From an uncultured Bacilli bacterium (GTDB lineage Bacteria > Bacillota_I > Bacilli_A > RF39 > UBA660): DNA of 5,983 bases. Where the stretch lies: NCBI GenBank assembly GCA_934148535.1, contig CAKPDF010000021.1:1-5983 (forward strand), read 5' to 3'. Below the pieces are notes generated by a model. The model saw nothing but the letters and a program-made list of their open reading frames with translations. It searched no databases and had not been told where the DNA came from. Positions 5,907 through 5,983 of the stretch are shown here, one piece after another. The position numbers and the translations under genes are program-made. The stretch's first letter is position 1; every line of letters begins with the position of its first letter.

Positions 5907-5983
5907 GAGTCTGTAAATAATTTTGTGTAAAGATGAATCCTTTCTGTGGTAATATAGAAATATATAACCAAGGAAGGATTTTT
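5907..5983 (+). mobile_element. Right inverted IS end (partial, IS256-like)
   Basis: Positions 5907-5980 mirror 74-1 at 72 of 74 positions. The tip reads GAGTCTGTAAATAATTTTG and continues GTGTAAAG, matching my recollection of IS256/mutator-type terminal repeats. The element points outward to the right: leader, hairpin, then GGAAGG at 5972-5977, so a transposase start codon is expected within a few bases past 5983. No coding part of the transposase lies in the window. Family membership is likely but rests on the end sequence alone. Confidence 0.65.
5936..5983 (+). promoter_or_regulatory. Leader hairpin of right IS end, covers RBS
   Basis: AATCCTT (5936-5942) pairs with AAGGATT (5974-5980). 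Inside it, 5947-5956 pairs with 5961-5970 with one A-A mismatch, closed by GAAA (5957-5960), a GNRA tetraloop in the outward-reading RNA. The outer stem takes up the second half of the AAGGAAGG motif. Because the stem runs into five Ts it also resembles a terminator or attenuator. Both readings imply damping of transposase expression from incoming transcripts. Confidence 0.5.

Noticed and set aside
1..5983. CRISPR array, tRNA or rRNA genes
   Set aside because: No regularly spaced repeats and no tRNA-like or rRNA-like sequence were seen on either strand.

Overview
The window is strongly AT-rich DNA. It has purine-rich Shine-Dalgarno sites (GGAGG, AAGGGAGGT, GGGGGA), tight gene packing and stem-plus-T terminators. 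This points to a low-GC Gram-positive-type bacterium (Bacillota or a relative); species cannot be named from the sequence. All protein stops seen are TAA or TAG, and tryptophan is encoded by TGG.

Layout: the two ends of the window (1-74 and 5907-5980) are near-perfect inverted copies of each other, with 72 of 74 positions matching. They look like the 5' ends of two copies of one insertion sequence, probably IS256/mutator-like, both pointing outward. Between them lie four genes. A TetR-type repressor gene (75-659, minus strand) is divergent from a two-gene operon: an MMPL/RND-family membrane transporter (838-2901) and, one base after its stop, a signal-peptide-bearing secreted protein (2903-4534). 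A terminator (4605-4633) closes that operon. A separate gene follows with its own promoter, encoding an unrecognised 383-residue protein with two membrane segments (4715-5866). It ends in a second terminator almost identical in sequence to the first.

How the genes probably work together: the repressor is likely to sense a ligand and control the divergent transporter operon from the 178-bp intergenic region, which holds several inverted repeats. The transporter would move a hydrophobic or lipid-like substrate at the membrane, and the secreted protein would act with it on the outside. The role of the 383-residue protein is unknown.

The most notable structure is the pair of inverted IS-like ends bracketing exactly this gene set, which suggests a composite-transposon-like or invertible segment. 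Each end also carries a hairpin with a GAAA tetraloop that covers part of the likely transposase ribosome binding site. No RNA genes, CRISPR arrays or complete transposase are visible, and no gene-free stretch exceeds about 180 bases.
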